Positions 21,124 through 32,555 of a stretch of DNA of 48,569 bases are shown here, piece after piece (within the stretch, counting starts at the first letter, position 1; each line of letters begins with the position of its first letter). The stretch covers positions 1 to 48,569 of the forward strand of contig NCSJ02000319.1 of the NCBI GenBank assembly GCA_002812745.2, given 5' to 3'. Under the pieces are notes generated by a model. The model was not told where the DNA came from, searched no databases, and saw only the letters and a list, made by a program, of their open reading frames with translations. The position numbers and the translations under genes are program-made. Origin of the DNA: Scytalidium lignicola. Its lineage: Eukaryota; Ascomycota; Leotiomycetes.

Positions 21124-23233
21124 CTACCGCTTTCTTTTCTTGTTCTTATCACCCCCGCCTTGTGCGCCAGAGACAATCGCTGGTGGAATGACGCTAGTTT
21201 GGGCTTGCAAATCATCCTTTCGGACTGGAACTCCCATGTGACGTCCATAACGGCCTTTGCGCCCGTTTCCCTCGTCTTCGCTGATGCATTGATCTGCGCT
21301 AAGTCCAGCATCTTTGCATCGTTGGCATGGCCGTTGACGATCGCAGCCCTTTTTGCTCTTTCGACACCGTTGACAGCGCGGCTTAGTAGAGAGGTCTTCT
21401 TCTTCTTCGCCTAGCTGATGTTGGAAATTTAGTGCCGAGGAAACAGATGTCTTTCTAGACTGTGGAGGCAAAGAGGCCGGAGATATGGGGCCTTTACTAG
21501 CATTAGAACTAGCAACTGGTTTCTTGACCTTGAGGCCCAATGCTGGGCGTTGTGCTTTGGTAGACTTAGTAGTCTTGGTGGCCTTGGCAGTTGAGGCACT
21601 GGCACGAGATTTGTTGGAGGCATGCGACGCTTTCTGCCTTGAGTTTTTCATTTTCACGGATCCAGAGCTATTCAGATCAGGATTAAACATCTGATCTTGC
21701 CCGTCCTCATAGTCACCTTCATCTCCACTTGGCTCAGTTGTGTCTTGACTGGGAAGAATATCATCCAAGTGTGGTCGAGACTTTCTCGCTATACCAGGAG
21801 GTAGGATTGGGCTTGCTTCACGCTTCATCTGGCGAGAAGGTGGGAGCTCGATTTCACTCTCACTGTCTGCTTCGCTTGTAGCTCCGGTAGAAGAAGCGGC
21901 ATCAGCGCGACCGCTAAAGGTGTCATCGAGTGTGGACGCAGAGGTGCGACCATGAGAAATATTTGACATTTCACCAAGCCTCATCAACTGTAGGGCAACA
22001 TCTTTATCCTCTTCTGACATGCAGCTTCTAACCGTTGGATCTGGCGTAGGAAGTATTCCAGAGCTATTCCCATTCGGTGTGCTGCCCAATGACTCTTGGC
22101 CAGAAGGGTAAGCACCTCCACGAGTGCGACGACCATTCGCAGCTGGAGTAGAGTATAAACCAGGTTGCCCAAACCCATTATTGTAACTGTGAGGCGATTG
22201 GAGTTGTGCATTCCAGAAAGCCTGTTGTGAAGGGTGTGTAAATGGAATTGGGGCTCGTTGATATTCGTTGCGCCGAACTGGTGATACTGAAGAATTTGAA
22301 GCCGCAGCTGGCATCTGAGGAGGGGCAAATAGAGGTAGCTCCTAGTTCAAGTATATTAGCAATTGACAAAGACTGCGTTTAATTCATCGGATATAGAGTT
22401 GTACTCACCGAGCTCTCGAATTTAGCCCTCTTGCGTCTGCCGCCTTCGACAATATTGTCGAGACTAATTTCAGTGTTTCCAAGTTGCTCACTCTTTGTCC
22501 TGCTAGAGACAGATCCTGGCCCTCCATCTCCACTACTGTATCCTAAACCGTCACTGTGAATATCTGCGAAGCTGCCGTGTGCACTAGAGCCTCGACTCTT
22601 GAAACCGGATCGAGAGCGACTCTTTTTAACTGGTGGAGGGTTTGTGCTGGCAGACGCGCTTCGCCTTCCGCGACCTTGGTTGGGGGATACACTGCGCTTG
22701 CCCGAGGTTCTCGACATGGGACGAGAATCGGGTTGGCCATAAGTTAAGGCTTGAGCTGGATGTTGCGGTAAGTAATGACCATCCACGGGATAGTAGGCCT
22801 GGTGATTACCAGGAGACCCGGAGTGATAAGATGTGCCATATGCACCGGCTGGCTCTTCAATCACCCTGACATACACAATCATGTTGTTCCGCAGGTTTTC
22901 GTACCTGGCGATGAGAGTGTTTCCTTGCTCGTCTTCAAAACTCACCCCCTTCGAACCGCCTGGACCAGCATACAGTCCATAAAAATTTTTTACAGTTGTG
23001 ACTATTGATTCAGTTGTGTCGTGTGGAAAGATCTGTACTCGCATAGGCAAGCGCGCTCGATATTGAGGCGATTCAGGGAAGAGGAGTTCGAATGCGACAC
23101 TCTTCGGAGTTGGGCTCCCATAAGGAGACATGTTGGTATTGTGGGATGCCGCCGAGCGGCTTTGGTTATCATTATATACCGAGGGAGGAGTTGCCAATCC
23201 TTCATTTGCCTCTCGCAATTGTGTTCCAGACAT
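21124..23233 (-). CDS. Transcriptional regulator with C-terminal Zn2Cys6 cluster
   Basis: Two exons, 23233-22409 and 22341-21124. The intron 22408-22342 (67 bases, GTGAGT...CTAG) joins KFESS to ELPLFAPPQ in phase, giving 680 residues. The binuclear cluster lies near the C-terminus, Cys598 to Cys627 (RCQRCRKSKKGCDRQRPCQR; spacing CX2CX6CX5CX2CX9C), and is followed by a basic segment (KGRYGRHMG, NKKRKR at the very end). The N-terminal region, about residues 45-135, is well ordered (SVAFELLFPESPQYRARLPM, TTVKNFYGLYAGPGG, NTLIARYENLRNNMIVYVRV) and resembles a ubiquitin-like/PB1-type fold. The middle is low-complexity Ser/Lys-rich. Most fungal Zn2Cys6 proteins have the cluster at the N-terminus, so this is a distinct architecture, conserved in my recollection across filamentous ascomycetes. 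Nuclear; targets unknown. The upstream region carries strong splice donors (see leader entry). Confidence 0.85.
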
Positions 23234-24018
23234 TGTCGTGTGATGGTGCTACCGCCGGTTTGGCGGAAGGGGACAAGCAGGAGTAACCGAATCTGCCCTG
23301 CTCGAGAGACGGTACCAAATATTGTCTTATATAATCTAGTCGATATGCTCAATATATATATTATCGGCTAATTCTTTTATATTTGTCGGGTTTAAGAGAT
23401 CGTATGGAGGGTTTCGTTGGATTTTGGTGAAGATCCTGTCGTCGCAAGTTGGCGGGAGGAGGATGGGAGGATTTGGAGCGAGCGTTGTAGATATCCTAGT
23501 CTGATATAAGAAATACTGTCAGTATTATTGCTGATAAGCTGTATGGTCTCTTTAAATAACCATCCGATGAAAGATGAGAAGGGGGGATGGAATTGTGGTC
23601 TCAAATGAACCTGCTGGGCGCTTCGGCGCTGGAAGTGATCGGGTCGATCTCCAAGGCAAAGCCAAGGGGACACAGGGAGACCAGATTTCGGTGATAACTT
23701 GATCGCATAGGAGCATGGAATGGTTTTAACTTACAAGAGTCTAGAATGGATGTTGGTATAGGACCTATCGACACATTGGGAGTGTTCGTCGGTTCGAATG
23801 GCTGACCTCAGGCCTGTCGTAGGAAGGTTAGAAGACGGGTTCCTAATTGCAATAATAGTTGCTCGAAGGGTTTGACTGATGCAGAAGAGCAGCAGAAATA
23901 CTTTAGAACTCACCTGTTGAAAGTTGTCTTTGTGTTGGTGCACGAGGAGTGTCCGGTGTGTGTGCGAAGAGGAGCAGTCGAGAAAGTCTCCAGGCGGAGT
24001 CCTTGGCTCGTTACGCAG
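23234..24018 (-). promoter_or_regulatory. Probable spliced 5' leader with upstream ORF of the Zn2Cys6 gene
   Basis: On the minus strand two strong donors stand upstream of the start: CAG|GTGAGT beginning at 23913 and CTT|GTAAGT beginning at 23734. A 36-codon frame starting with ATG at 24018 (MSLRNEPRTPPGDFLDCSSS) runs to the first donor. Nothing in it matches the downstream coding frame, so it reads best as a leader exon with an upstream ORF. Acceptors could not be fixed. Long, intron-bearing leaders are common for fungal regulators; the assignment is inference. Confidence 0.4.
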
Positions 24019-25973
24019 GCTCATTCGTGACAGCCATTTTTATGCAAGAGTCTTTACACAACTCTGTTCAAGCTACCTAAACATTGGATTATTTCTAATA
24101 TTTTACTGCCTCGATTTTACGGGATTCGAACTTCCAAAGCCAGCGCATTCCACGCTTGTGGCTTGGATGATTATTTTTCTTATATAGCTGGGTTTGAAAG
24201 GGTTGGCTATGTAAGATCACACATCCGGCATTTTCTACATATTTCTAGTTTTATATGTTACAAATATCATGTGCCTGGACCCTTCAACATATAAGGTTCC
24301 AATCGAGATAGGAAATGGCCCTGAGGTTGTTCATCCGCTTTCCGTAACTGAGGGGAAATCGGGCTTGCCAAAGAATCCGGTAGGGTTTATTCATCCATTC
24401 CGTATTCGGAGCAGATCTGGAGGTTAGAAAGACTCGAAATATATCAGATTAAGTGCATATGCCTATTTACAAGATCATGAACAACAGGAGAGTTATGCGA
24501 CTCACACGATTATTAACTGAGATAACATTTCCAGTACAGTACTGAAGGGTGTGACCGAAAGAGCGGAGAGCACAGTAGCTAGGCGCATCAGAAAATGAGC
24601 CAGCCAACCAATACTTCTGTGCGCCATCATCTGAGCCAAGATTCGCAGGACATCGGAGGGCACCACCTCTGGTGTAACGCTTCGAGCCCTGTTGTCTAGT
24701 CTTTTTGGATGTGTAGGTTTTGGGAATTGGGTTGTGATAGCTGGTCATGTTTTGTCCTATGAACGTTCGATTTGTAGGGTTGTCTATGGCAGGAGTCGAA
24801 TCGTGGAAGGTCGCGTTCAAGGCCTAATATCACTCGCGACCTAGGATGGCTGTATGCGTTGGCCGCCCAGTTTCAAAAAGCGTTCATCCTCGTAGCTTGT
24901 AGGTCCAGCCGGCACATCCTCTCTGGCGATTACGAAAATGGATGCGGCCAACCAAGGCCTAGTATTGTGGGCGGTTTTTGGCGACTCATTCCCGCTTTGA
25001 TTCGTACTTGGAGGATGATGGATCCTCGATCTACACCCACACTGCAGCTTTAGCTCCCACACAAGACTTTCGGTCTGTGGCAACCAGAAGTTCCAGCTCG
25101 CGACAGGACACTCCCGGGCGAGCCTAGATTCCAAGCGCAAGTTCAATTCCTCTGTTGGGATATCCGGTGACTGTTCAAATTCACCTCCGTTAGAGAGCGC
25201 GAAGCCGTCCCGGCTCGTCGCGATACCGGACAGCTGTCTAGTTGGCCTCAACCACCTTGAGCGGTGGTGGCAGGCACAGATATTGCCGCTGCGGATCATC
25301 GCGATGCAGGTATAATTGCGCTTGTGCACTTTTTTTCATTCGAATTGCAGTGTCTGGATAGAAATGGAGCATAGAGAACATACTGGTTTGCGCCATAAGC
25401 GCAACAATTATGGGCTCCTTGCCGGTTCCCGATGCCAACTTGGCAAATCAGAGAGCTGTTTCCAAAAGGTGCATTTCTTATGATCAGATGCGATGCCATT
25501 TGAAGTCGAAATCCTTTGGATAAAGCTTATAACCTAATCGAGCCCTCTTTATCTGATCATTGGATAGTCTCAGATGCGCAATAGATGGCACGGGATTGTG
25601 CGAAGTCCAAGTTTGCGTTAAGAGGTAGTAACAATCCTCGCCGTCGCAAATCTATCTATTGACCCATCTACTGCTGAAGGGTTTATTCCAGATCTCTCAA
25701 AATAATCCTACTTACGAGTGAATAGGTCGAAAGAATCCGACTAGACCCTCCTACTAAGGGTAGTTAGGGTTACATTGTGTACAGTTTTCTTGACCGCAAT
25801 GTACACTTTCCTCTTAGTCATTTTGCCCTTCATCCCGAGCGGCTTAGTCTTGCTCAACCCGCTACATCGATCACAGCATTTGACGCGAGTGAAAGATGAA
25901 TTAAGATCCACAAACTGATTTTTACATATTCAATCAAATATAGTCGAGTAACAGTTGACCAGAAACCAATTTC

Positions 25974-26067
25974 ATGGTATACCCATTCTGGCACGTGACT
26001 TCGTTTCTATTTCGCGATTCGAGTCACGTCGAAAACAGGATATACCGAGGAACAGAATGGGTACCAT
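25974..26067. repeat. Nested imperfect inverted repeat
   Basis: Left outer arm ATGGTATACCCATTCTG (25974-25990) pairs with CAGAATGGGTACCAT (26053-26067), differing only by a 2-base bulge. An inner arm CACGTGACT (25992-26000) pairs with AGTCACGT (26022-26029). The structure sits in gene-poor DNA and could be a small MITE-like remnant or a foldback. No target-site duplication was found by eye. Confidence 0.7.
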
Positions 26068-26131
26068 ATTACATCACTCTTCGGTCAAATAAAGACTAAA
26101 AATCATGAACCATCTTTGCGCAAGTGCCCCG

Positions 26132-26170
26132 AATAAACCACAAAATTATTGTAAATAATTTTGTGTTATT
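26132..26170. repeat. Perfect 12-bp hairpin inside a longer AT-rich palindrome
   Basis: CACAAAATTATT (26139-26150), a 3-base loop GTA, then AATAATTTTGTG (26154-26165) form a perfect stem. Flanks AATAAAC and GTTATT extend the symmetry with one bulge to about 26132-26170. There is no downstream gene on the reading side, so a terminator role is doubtful. Confidence 0.75.
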
Positions 26171-26644
26171 TGGATAGATAATACAATTTTTGTCTAGAAT
26201 CTCAATATATCATCGTGCCTGGGGAGACGAGAATCCCTGCTCAATGCACTAAGCTAGCTCCCGGCCGCTTCTTGAGCTAACCCTAATTAGGTCGCAATAT
26301 CAACAAACATCTTTCTAGAGTGCTTTCCTAACCATAAAGCCGCAGGTTCGTCCTGGCCACCCTTCAATCATCCATCTCTCCCCCCNAACTTTATCAATCC
26401 TCCAGCTGTGCTGCACCTAATGCTCTTAGGCCGCACAGAAGCATATAAGGTTTTTGCAGGGCGTCAATTATCCTGACCATTATAAATCATTTCTTGCTAG
26501 GCCCCCCCTTTTATGTTTGGACGCGATAATATTTGCAGAGGAATATCCAAGCCAGTATATCATCCTCATCATCATCAATATTGGGAGATAGATATCACCA
26601 ACAACGGCAATTGCTATTGTAGCCTTTTAACATAGCTTATCATA

Positions 26645-29088
26645 ATGGACGCACGAGTAAGTCCGAGTCTTAGTCATTGTTACCAAGTCGGTTTTTAGAA
26701 GCTATGTACCTCGTCGGGTTCTCCTAATGCCTCACGTGTTTCTTATCATTGTCATCGTTCCAGTTACTTAGAGTTATACCCGTAATAACTTCCAGCTGAC
26801 TTGATGCGTGATAGCCGCAACGTCCGGTCCGAGCTGTTCGCGTTCATGGCGACGAGAACGCGGCTTCTCAAGCCATCCAGACCATTCATCAGCGTCATAA
26901 GTCAACAGGCACGCTCTCAAACATGCTACCAGTTGGAGGGTTGAAGGCAGCTGCAAAACGGACCGCGTTTGGAGATGTTAGCAATATCACGAAAAGCATC
27001 ACAGCCCGCGATGATTCAGCAATTGCAGTTAAATCTGTAATCCAGGATACCCTCAAGTCCACGTTAGTTCCCGCAGAGAAGTCTGCCGCATTCTTGAGAC
27101 CTGCACAACGCCCTCTGAATCCTGCGGGGTCAAAGGTACATCAATCAAATTCTTCAAACAACGCGTATGTGGACCAGGTGTCAACACATATTCCACCGGA
27201 TTCAAGGCTCCCTGCTGTAGATATTCTGTCAATGCAGCTACAGCCGCAAGCAACCAAAAAGACGTTACAAAGACGGGCTACTACAATCTTTAAGGATGAC
27301 GGTGTAAGAGTCGAAGTCTCATCCCTTGGTTCAAATGTACAGACTATCAAAGAGAATATTCTTTCAGCGGCTCCTGTTCACCAAAAGCTAGGACCTCGAC
27401 ATCATAAGAGCCAACCGCACTTGAATACAGAGCAACAACCGGTGCTCCGTAGAACTCAAAGCAAATATTATGATGCTAAAGCTGCCCCAACTGTCGCAGC
27501 TATATCAAATGTCTTAATCCAACCTGAGGAAGAGGAAGAGGAAGAGGAAGAGGAAGATGACGAGGAAGAGGAGGAGGAAGAGGAGGAGGCGAAGACTAGT
27601 CAGTCATGCTATGAGACGTACGAGTTGTACGTGGACGCGATGAACGGGAAGGAGCAGGAACCGGAACAGGAAGAAGAATATGAAGTTCAGGAGGTAACTG
27701 ACCCAGTCGAGATTACGGATGAAAGACAGCACAGGCAATCAGGACTCACACAACTGGCCTCTGAGCCAGAAGAATATTGGGAAGAGGAGGAAGAGATATA
27801 CGATGACCAGGGATACACTACAGCGCACTCAACCCGTTCTCGAGGAGATAATACCACTGGAGGCGCAACTACTGTCTTATTTCCAAAGGTCACAAATAAG
27901 GCTAAGAGAGAACTTGCAGAGGCAAAGGAAATTGTGGAGAGTTCTCGTACGATGGATGAAATTGAGGACGAAGCTTGGGATACTAGCATGGTAGCTGAAT
28001 ATGGAGACGAGATCTTTGCATACATGCGAGAGCTTGAGGTTAGTATGCGCAAGTTACCTATTTTTATCTTTTTCTTGTTGTTGTTTGGCTTGCTGTAACG
28101 CGTTTGATGTTTTTGTTCGGTCTTTTTTACGGCCTTTGTTTACCCAACATCCCTGCAATGTTTACCTCTCATGCTGACCCACTCTTGAATACTACAGATC
28201 AAGATGCTGCCTAACCCACACTACATGGATAACCAAACAGAAATCCAATGGTCAATGCGCTCGGTTTTGATGGACTGGTTGATCCAAGTACATCATCGGT
28301 TCTCTTTATTACCAGAGACATTGTTCCTCTGTGTTAATTATATCGACCGATTCCTCTCTTGCAAAATCGTTTCACTTGGCAAGCTTCAGTTAGTTGGTGC
28401 TACGGCGATCTTTGTCGCAGCAAAATATGAAGAGATCAACTGTCCTTCCGTTAATGAAATCGTTTATATGGTGGATAATGGCTATACAGTCGATGAGATC
28501 CTCAAAGCAGAGCGTTTCATGCTAAGCATGCTCCAATTTGAGCTTGGCTGGCCTGGTCCAATGAGCTTTCTTCGACGGATCAGCAAAGCTGATGACTATG
28601 ACTTGGAGACCAGAACATTGGCCAAATATTTCCTGGAAGTGACCATCATGGACGAGCGCTTCGTTGGAAGCCCACCAAGTTATATTGCGGCTGGCGCCCA
28701 TTGTCTATCCCGTTTCATGCTCAAAAAGGGTGATTGGGTAAGTGCATTTCTTTTCTGGCCTCCGTACAAGACTAATAAGTGGCAGAGTCCCGCACATAAA
28801 TACTACTCGGGGTATACCTGGAGTCAGTTGAGACCATTAGTCGCGATGATGCTTGAGTGTTGTGAGAATCCACAGAAGCACCACGCAGCGGTGTTTGAGA
28901 AGTATGAAGACCGCCGCTATAAGCGCGCTTCCACCTTTGTGCAGACCGAGCTCAGAAGAGGCTTTGTTCTCCCTCCTCTTCAACCTTCAGTTTCCCGACC
29001 TTTTCTATCATCCTTCGATGACGTCGTTGCCCAGATGCAGTACGAAACCAGAGAATCATTGAAACGGATGGTGCAAATTAAGGGCTAA
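26645..29088 (+). CDS. G2/mitotic B-type cyclin (NimE/Cdc13-like)
   Basis: Four exons: 26645-26656, 26815-28038, 28198-28737, 28786-29088, giving 692 residues. The 12-base first exon encodes MDAR and continues PQRPVRAVRVHGDENAA after a 158-base intron. Intron 2 is 159 bases; intron 3 is 48 bases, a multiple of three without a stop, and must be removed (KKGDW|SPAHKYYSG). Residues 53-61 read RTAFGDVSN, a destruction-box-like motif with Phe where RxxL expects Leu. An acidic run of about 22 Glu/Asp (about 242-263) comes from a GAG/GAA repeat. The cyclin fold starts near residue 413 (MLPNPHYMDNQTEIQWSMR) with MRSVLMDWLIQVH, LFLCVNYIDRFLS and KLQLVGATAIFVAAKYEE, then the C-terminal cyclin box (GWPGPMSFLRRISKADDYD, SYIAAGAHCLSRFML). 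It activates the Cdc2/NimX kinase for mitotic entry and is degraded through the anaphase-promoting complex. The family is secure; the length reflects an expanded N-terminus. Confidence 0.93.
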
Positions 29089-30310
29089 GCTAGCCTTCCT
29101 CCAAATTTTGATCCTGCAATCACTAATAATATAACGACATTCGCTTCTCTGTATATCATTGGCCAGGTTGGCTAGTTCGATATCCTATACATATTCATCG
29201 ACAACGGCTACCTTAATTCATGGGATCGCTAGCGCCGATCCCGACTTTCGCCTATAACCGGCATCATTTTATGTCGACTAATTCTTGTTCCCATACATTC
29301 CAAAAGTCAAATGCATTGCCATTGCTCCGTCGATTTCTGATTGAAGAGGGCGGATATCTAGCAACTGTGGCCGTAATGTTTTGGGGGAACGATCTTTATG
29401 ATAAGACGTGACCATGAACTGTGTCTGCCTTCTTTATTTTGTTGGCGTTGGCGAAGCCCAAGGCTTACTTAAGAGATTGCTGTTATTGTTTTGTTCAAGT
29501 ATTCTGTCATAGACGCATGGGAATCATTTGTTCTTTTCTTTATCTCATCATGCAAAGGAGGAATAGCCCTCAAGGAGTACACTGGGAATGGTAGAAGTAC
29601 GGTTAGAGGCTTCATATAATACTTCATGGATTACAGAAACATATAGCGTGCCTTGGATGTGTTGATTATGTGGAACTGTGAATAATTAAGGCTGGATTTT
29701 TTTGTCGGAGGTACTATAAACGGTCGGCCGTTATCTCTAGAAGTGGTTCTCGTGGTACGCAAGTCATTACCGTATTAGCGGTGAAACTTGGTGCAGATAT
29801 GAATCTGGTTGTCTAACCCGATCCGGCAAGAAATTGCCTAGCGAAAAGTTTTTGCTGCAACTCGGAGTCCGGCGCCGGCGACACGTTTGACCGAATCCAA
29901 TCAAGTTCCTGTGGGCCCTTGCGAATATCCCTCAAGAGATAGATAGTGCTCCTGAAGCTGCTGTGGCATTTTATCGCTCTTCGTCTTCGCTATTCTCGTA
30001 CCATACACTTTTTGGGTTCAAGTTCAATGTTTCGATATTGATTTCAGCGTGTACTTCCCTTTTGTTTGGAAGGACAATCGGTGTCTTGTTGTGGCCAATT
30101 CTATTTTCTCTAATTTCATTTAAAAACTTTTTTTNAGACCCTTTCGGTTCCCTGTCATCAAGCTCATTTTTGGCGGCAAGGTACCCGAGCGCGCGCCGTC
30201 TTTAGTTTTGTCAACATTATCCCAGCTCCGATAATCGCAAATTACACCTGCCATTGATCTTCAACTTGAGATATCTCTCCTGAGGATTCGTTGAGGAACC
30301 CTGATTCACA
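29089..30310. other. Intergenic, 1.2 kb, cyclin 3' flank and carrier promoter
   Basis: No gene is supported. The half near the carrier gene is richer in pyrimidine tracts and contains an N after a T run at 30135. A GC-rich palindromic word GGCGCCGGCG lies near 29871. No tRNA or repeat element was found. Confidence 0.5.
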
Positions 30311-32555
30311 ATGCCAGACATTGCACAAGTCAAAGCTCATGTCAAGGGAGCTGTGAAGGAATCGCTCCTGGGAACCAGCGAGCCGACGACCTTCCAGCTT
30401 TCCGCTCAGACAAAAGCAGCCTTTGAAAAACATGCCAAACGCGATCCGGAGACCGGCGAACTTTATATGGGAGAGGAGGAGTTTGTGAACGCAATTGCGC
30501 CCAAGGATGAGGACTATGTAAGTCATTTCCTGCTCTTGCAATTCCTTTTGCCAACTTTGACTCATTTATCTCGTGCTGCAGCACAAGATCAAACGTGAGC
30601 AATACGCCATTCTATTTCGTGTTGCAGACAGAAGAGGTACTGGCACTGTGAATCTCGGCGACTGGGGCACCTTCGAAAACCTGTTGGCGAAGCCAGATGC
30701 CGAGTATGAAATTGCCTTCCGTCTCTTTGATGTGGATGGCAAAGGCACCGTCAAGTATGATGACTTGAAGAAACTTTATGAGATGAACAAGGGACCAAAC
30801 AGTATACCATTCGACTGGAATTGTGAGTGGGCAACATTATACAGCGGGGGCAAGAAGCGGCGCCATGAGCTCACATACCCTCAATTTGCTCAAATGCTTC
30901 GTGGTCTGCAAGGGGAGCGGATAAGGCAGGCTTTCCATATGTTTGATAAGGATGGTGACGGATACATCGAGCCAGAAGACTTCCAACGCATTATCCTTGA
31001 AACCTCTAAGCATAAGCTTTCTGATCATCTCCTGCAAAACCTTCAGACGCTCTGCAACATATCTTCCGGAAGCAAGATTTCCTATGCAAATGTTCGAGCC
31101 TTTCAAAACATAATCAGAGAGATGGACCTTGTAGAGATAATCATCCGGCAAGCTGCAGCACATAGTCTTGATGGCAAGATTACTCGAACAGATTTCTTGA
31201 ACGAGGCTTCAAGAATTACTCGGTTTTCGTTATTCACACCTATGGAGGCCGATATCCTATTTCACTTTGCCAGTCTGGATGAACCATCAGGTAGACTGGG
31301 ACTGTCGGACTTTGCAAAGGTTCTTGACTCGTCGTGGCGAAACCCGCTCTTTAATGCTTTCACTGATGTTGCGGAAACCAGCATCTTCAGAGCTAAGACT
31401 ACTACTCAAAACATTCTTCATAGCATTCTCGAATCTGCGCATCACTTTGCCTTGGGCAGTTTAGCTGGTGCTTTTGGTGCTTTCATGGTTTATCCAATTG
31501 ATCTGGTTAAGACTCGGATGCAGAACCAGAGAGGTTCAAGAGTTGGAGAACTGTTGTACAAGAACTCATGGGACTGTGCTAAGAAGGTCGTCCGGAATGA
31601 GGGATTTAAGGGACTGTATTCTGGTGTCCTCCCACAGCTTGTTGGTGTTGCTCCTGAAAAAGCCATCAAGCTTACAGTGAACGATCTTGTTCGCGGTCAT
31701 TTCAGCAAAGATGGTAAAATTTGGCTGCCCCATGAGATTTTAGCTGGTGGTGCTGCAGGAGGGTGTCAAGTTGTAAGTGTTCCAGAAAATATTTCTATCA
31801 CCACGCCATGAGAAGCTAATAGTTTCGTGCAGATCTTCACTAACCCCTTGGAAATCGTCAAAATCAGGTTGCAGGTCCAAGGAGAGGTTGCCAAGAGTGT
31901 GGAGGGTGTTCCCCGACGGTCTGCCATGTGGATTGTTCGCAATCTTGGTCTCATGGGTCTATACAAAGGCGCTTCAGCTTGTCTGCTTCGTGATGTTCCA
32001 TTTTCCGCTATTTACTTCCCTACCTACAGCCATCTGAAACGTGATTATTTCGGAGAGACTGCAACAAAACAATTAGGCGTCTTGCAGTTACTTACTGCCG
32101 GTGCTATAGCGGGTATGCCAGCAGCATATTTGACAACTCCATGTGATGTTATCAAGACACGTCTACAGGTTGAGGCCAGGAAAGGTGAAGTCGGTTATAG
32201 GGGCTTGAGACACTGTGCCGCAACTATTTGGAAGGAAGAGGGTTTCAAGGCTTTCTTCAAGGGTGGACCAGCTAGAATTATGCGTTCTTCTCCTCAATTC
32301 GGTTTCACTTTAGCTTCTTATGAAGTTCTCCAGAACCTGCTTCCTCTGCCCGGAGAAGAGAAGCATACAGCCGCCCCAACTGTTGCTACAGGTACAGCAT
32401 TAACCGGTCAGGAGGGCCCATTGAGCTTCCTTCGGAGCAAAAATGCCTTAAAGATCATTCTTGATCTCGACGAAGATTTTGGAAGGCCAAAGATTCCTGG
32501 AAAGGATGGCTGGAAGGGCATCCCTGCTATTGTTGGAGGTAGCAAGGCTGCATAA
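30311..32555 (+). CDS. AGC1: Mitochondrial aspartate/glutamate carrier with EF-hand domain (Agc1/aralar type)
   Basis: Three exons: 30311-30517, 30582-31772, 31833-32555 (introns 64 and 60 bases, both GTAAGT donors), giving 706 residues. The N-terminal half has EF-hand-like repeats; the clearest loop is [12 protein letters not shown], whose last position is Asp rather than the usual Glu. The C-terminal half has the three mitochondrial carrier signatures: [11 protein letters not shown] (Pro374), [11 protein letters not shown] (Pro471) and [11 protein letters not shown] (Pro569), with six expected membrane helices. The combination of a calcium-sensing N-domain and a carrier C-domain is that of aralar/citrin. 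In yeast Agc1 the N-domain lacks functional EF-hands, but filamentous fungi keep a longer version. It exchanges aspartate for glutamate plus a proton across the inner membrane, serving the malate-aspartate shuttle and nitrogen metabolism. Calcium control is plausible but not proven by sequence. Confidence 0.94.

Larger units (their letters stand above)
24019..26644. other. Gene-poor region, 2.6 kb
   Basis: No gene is recognised. Open minus frames at 25329-24841 and 24820-24467 reach 162 and 117 codons, but they have no domain, poor start context and no convincing splice join; if real they would be orphan or remnant genes. A B-box-like word (TTCGAATCCC on minus, near 24121-24130) and an A-box-like word (TAGCTTAGTGCATTGAGC on minus, near 26240-26258) do not fold into full tRNAs. 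Two inverted repeats at 25974-26067 and 26132-26170 are listed separately. An N follows a C run at 26386. The last 150 bases before 26645 are the presumed cyclin promoter and leader. Confidence 0.4.

Noticed and set aside
24100..24180. Possible minus-strand tRNA around a TTCGAATCCC word
   Set aside because: The T stem does not pair, no acceptor stem or D-arm is found at the required distances.
24467..25329. Two consecutive minus-strand frames of 117 and 162 codons
   Set aside because: No recognisable motif, no splice sites joining them in frame, amino-acid composition like random frames; kept only as a note in the region entry.
26132..26170. Hairpin as a transcription terminator
   Set aside because: It is not at the end of a recognised gene, and fungal Pol II does not use such terminators.
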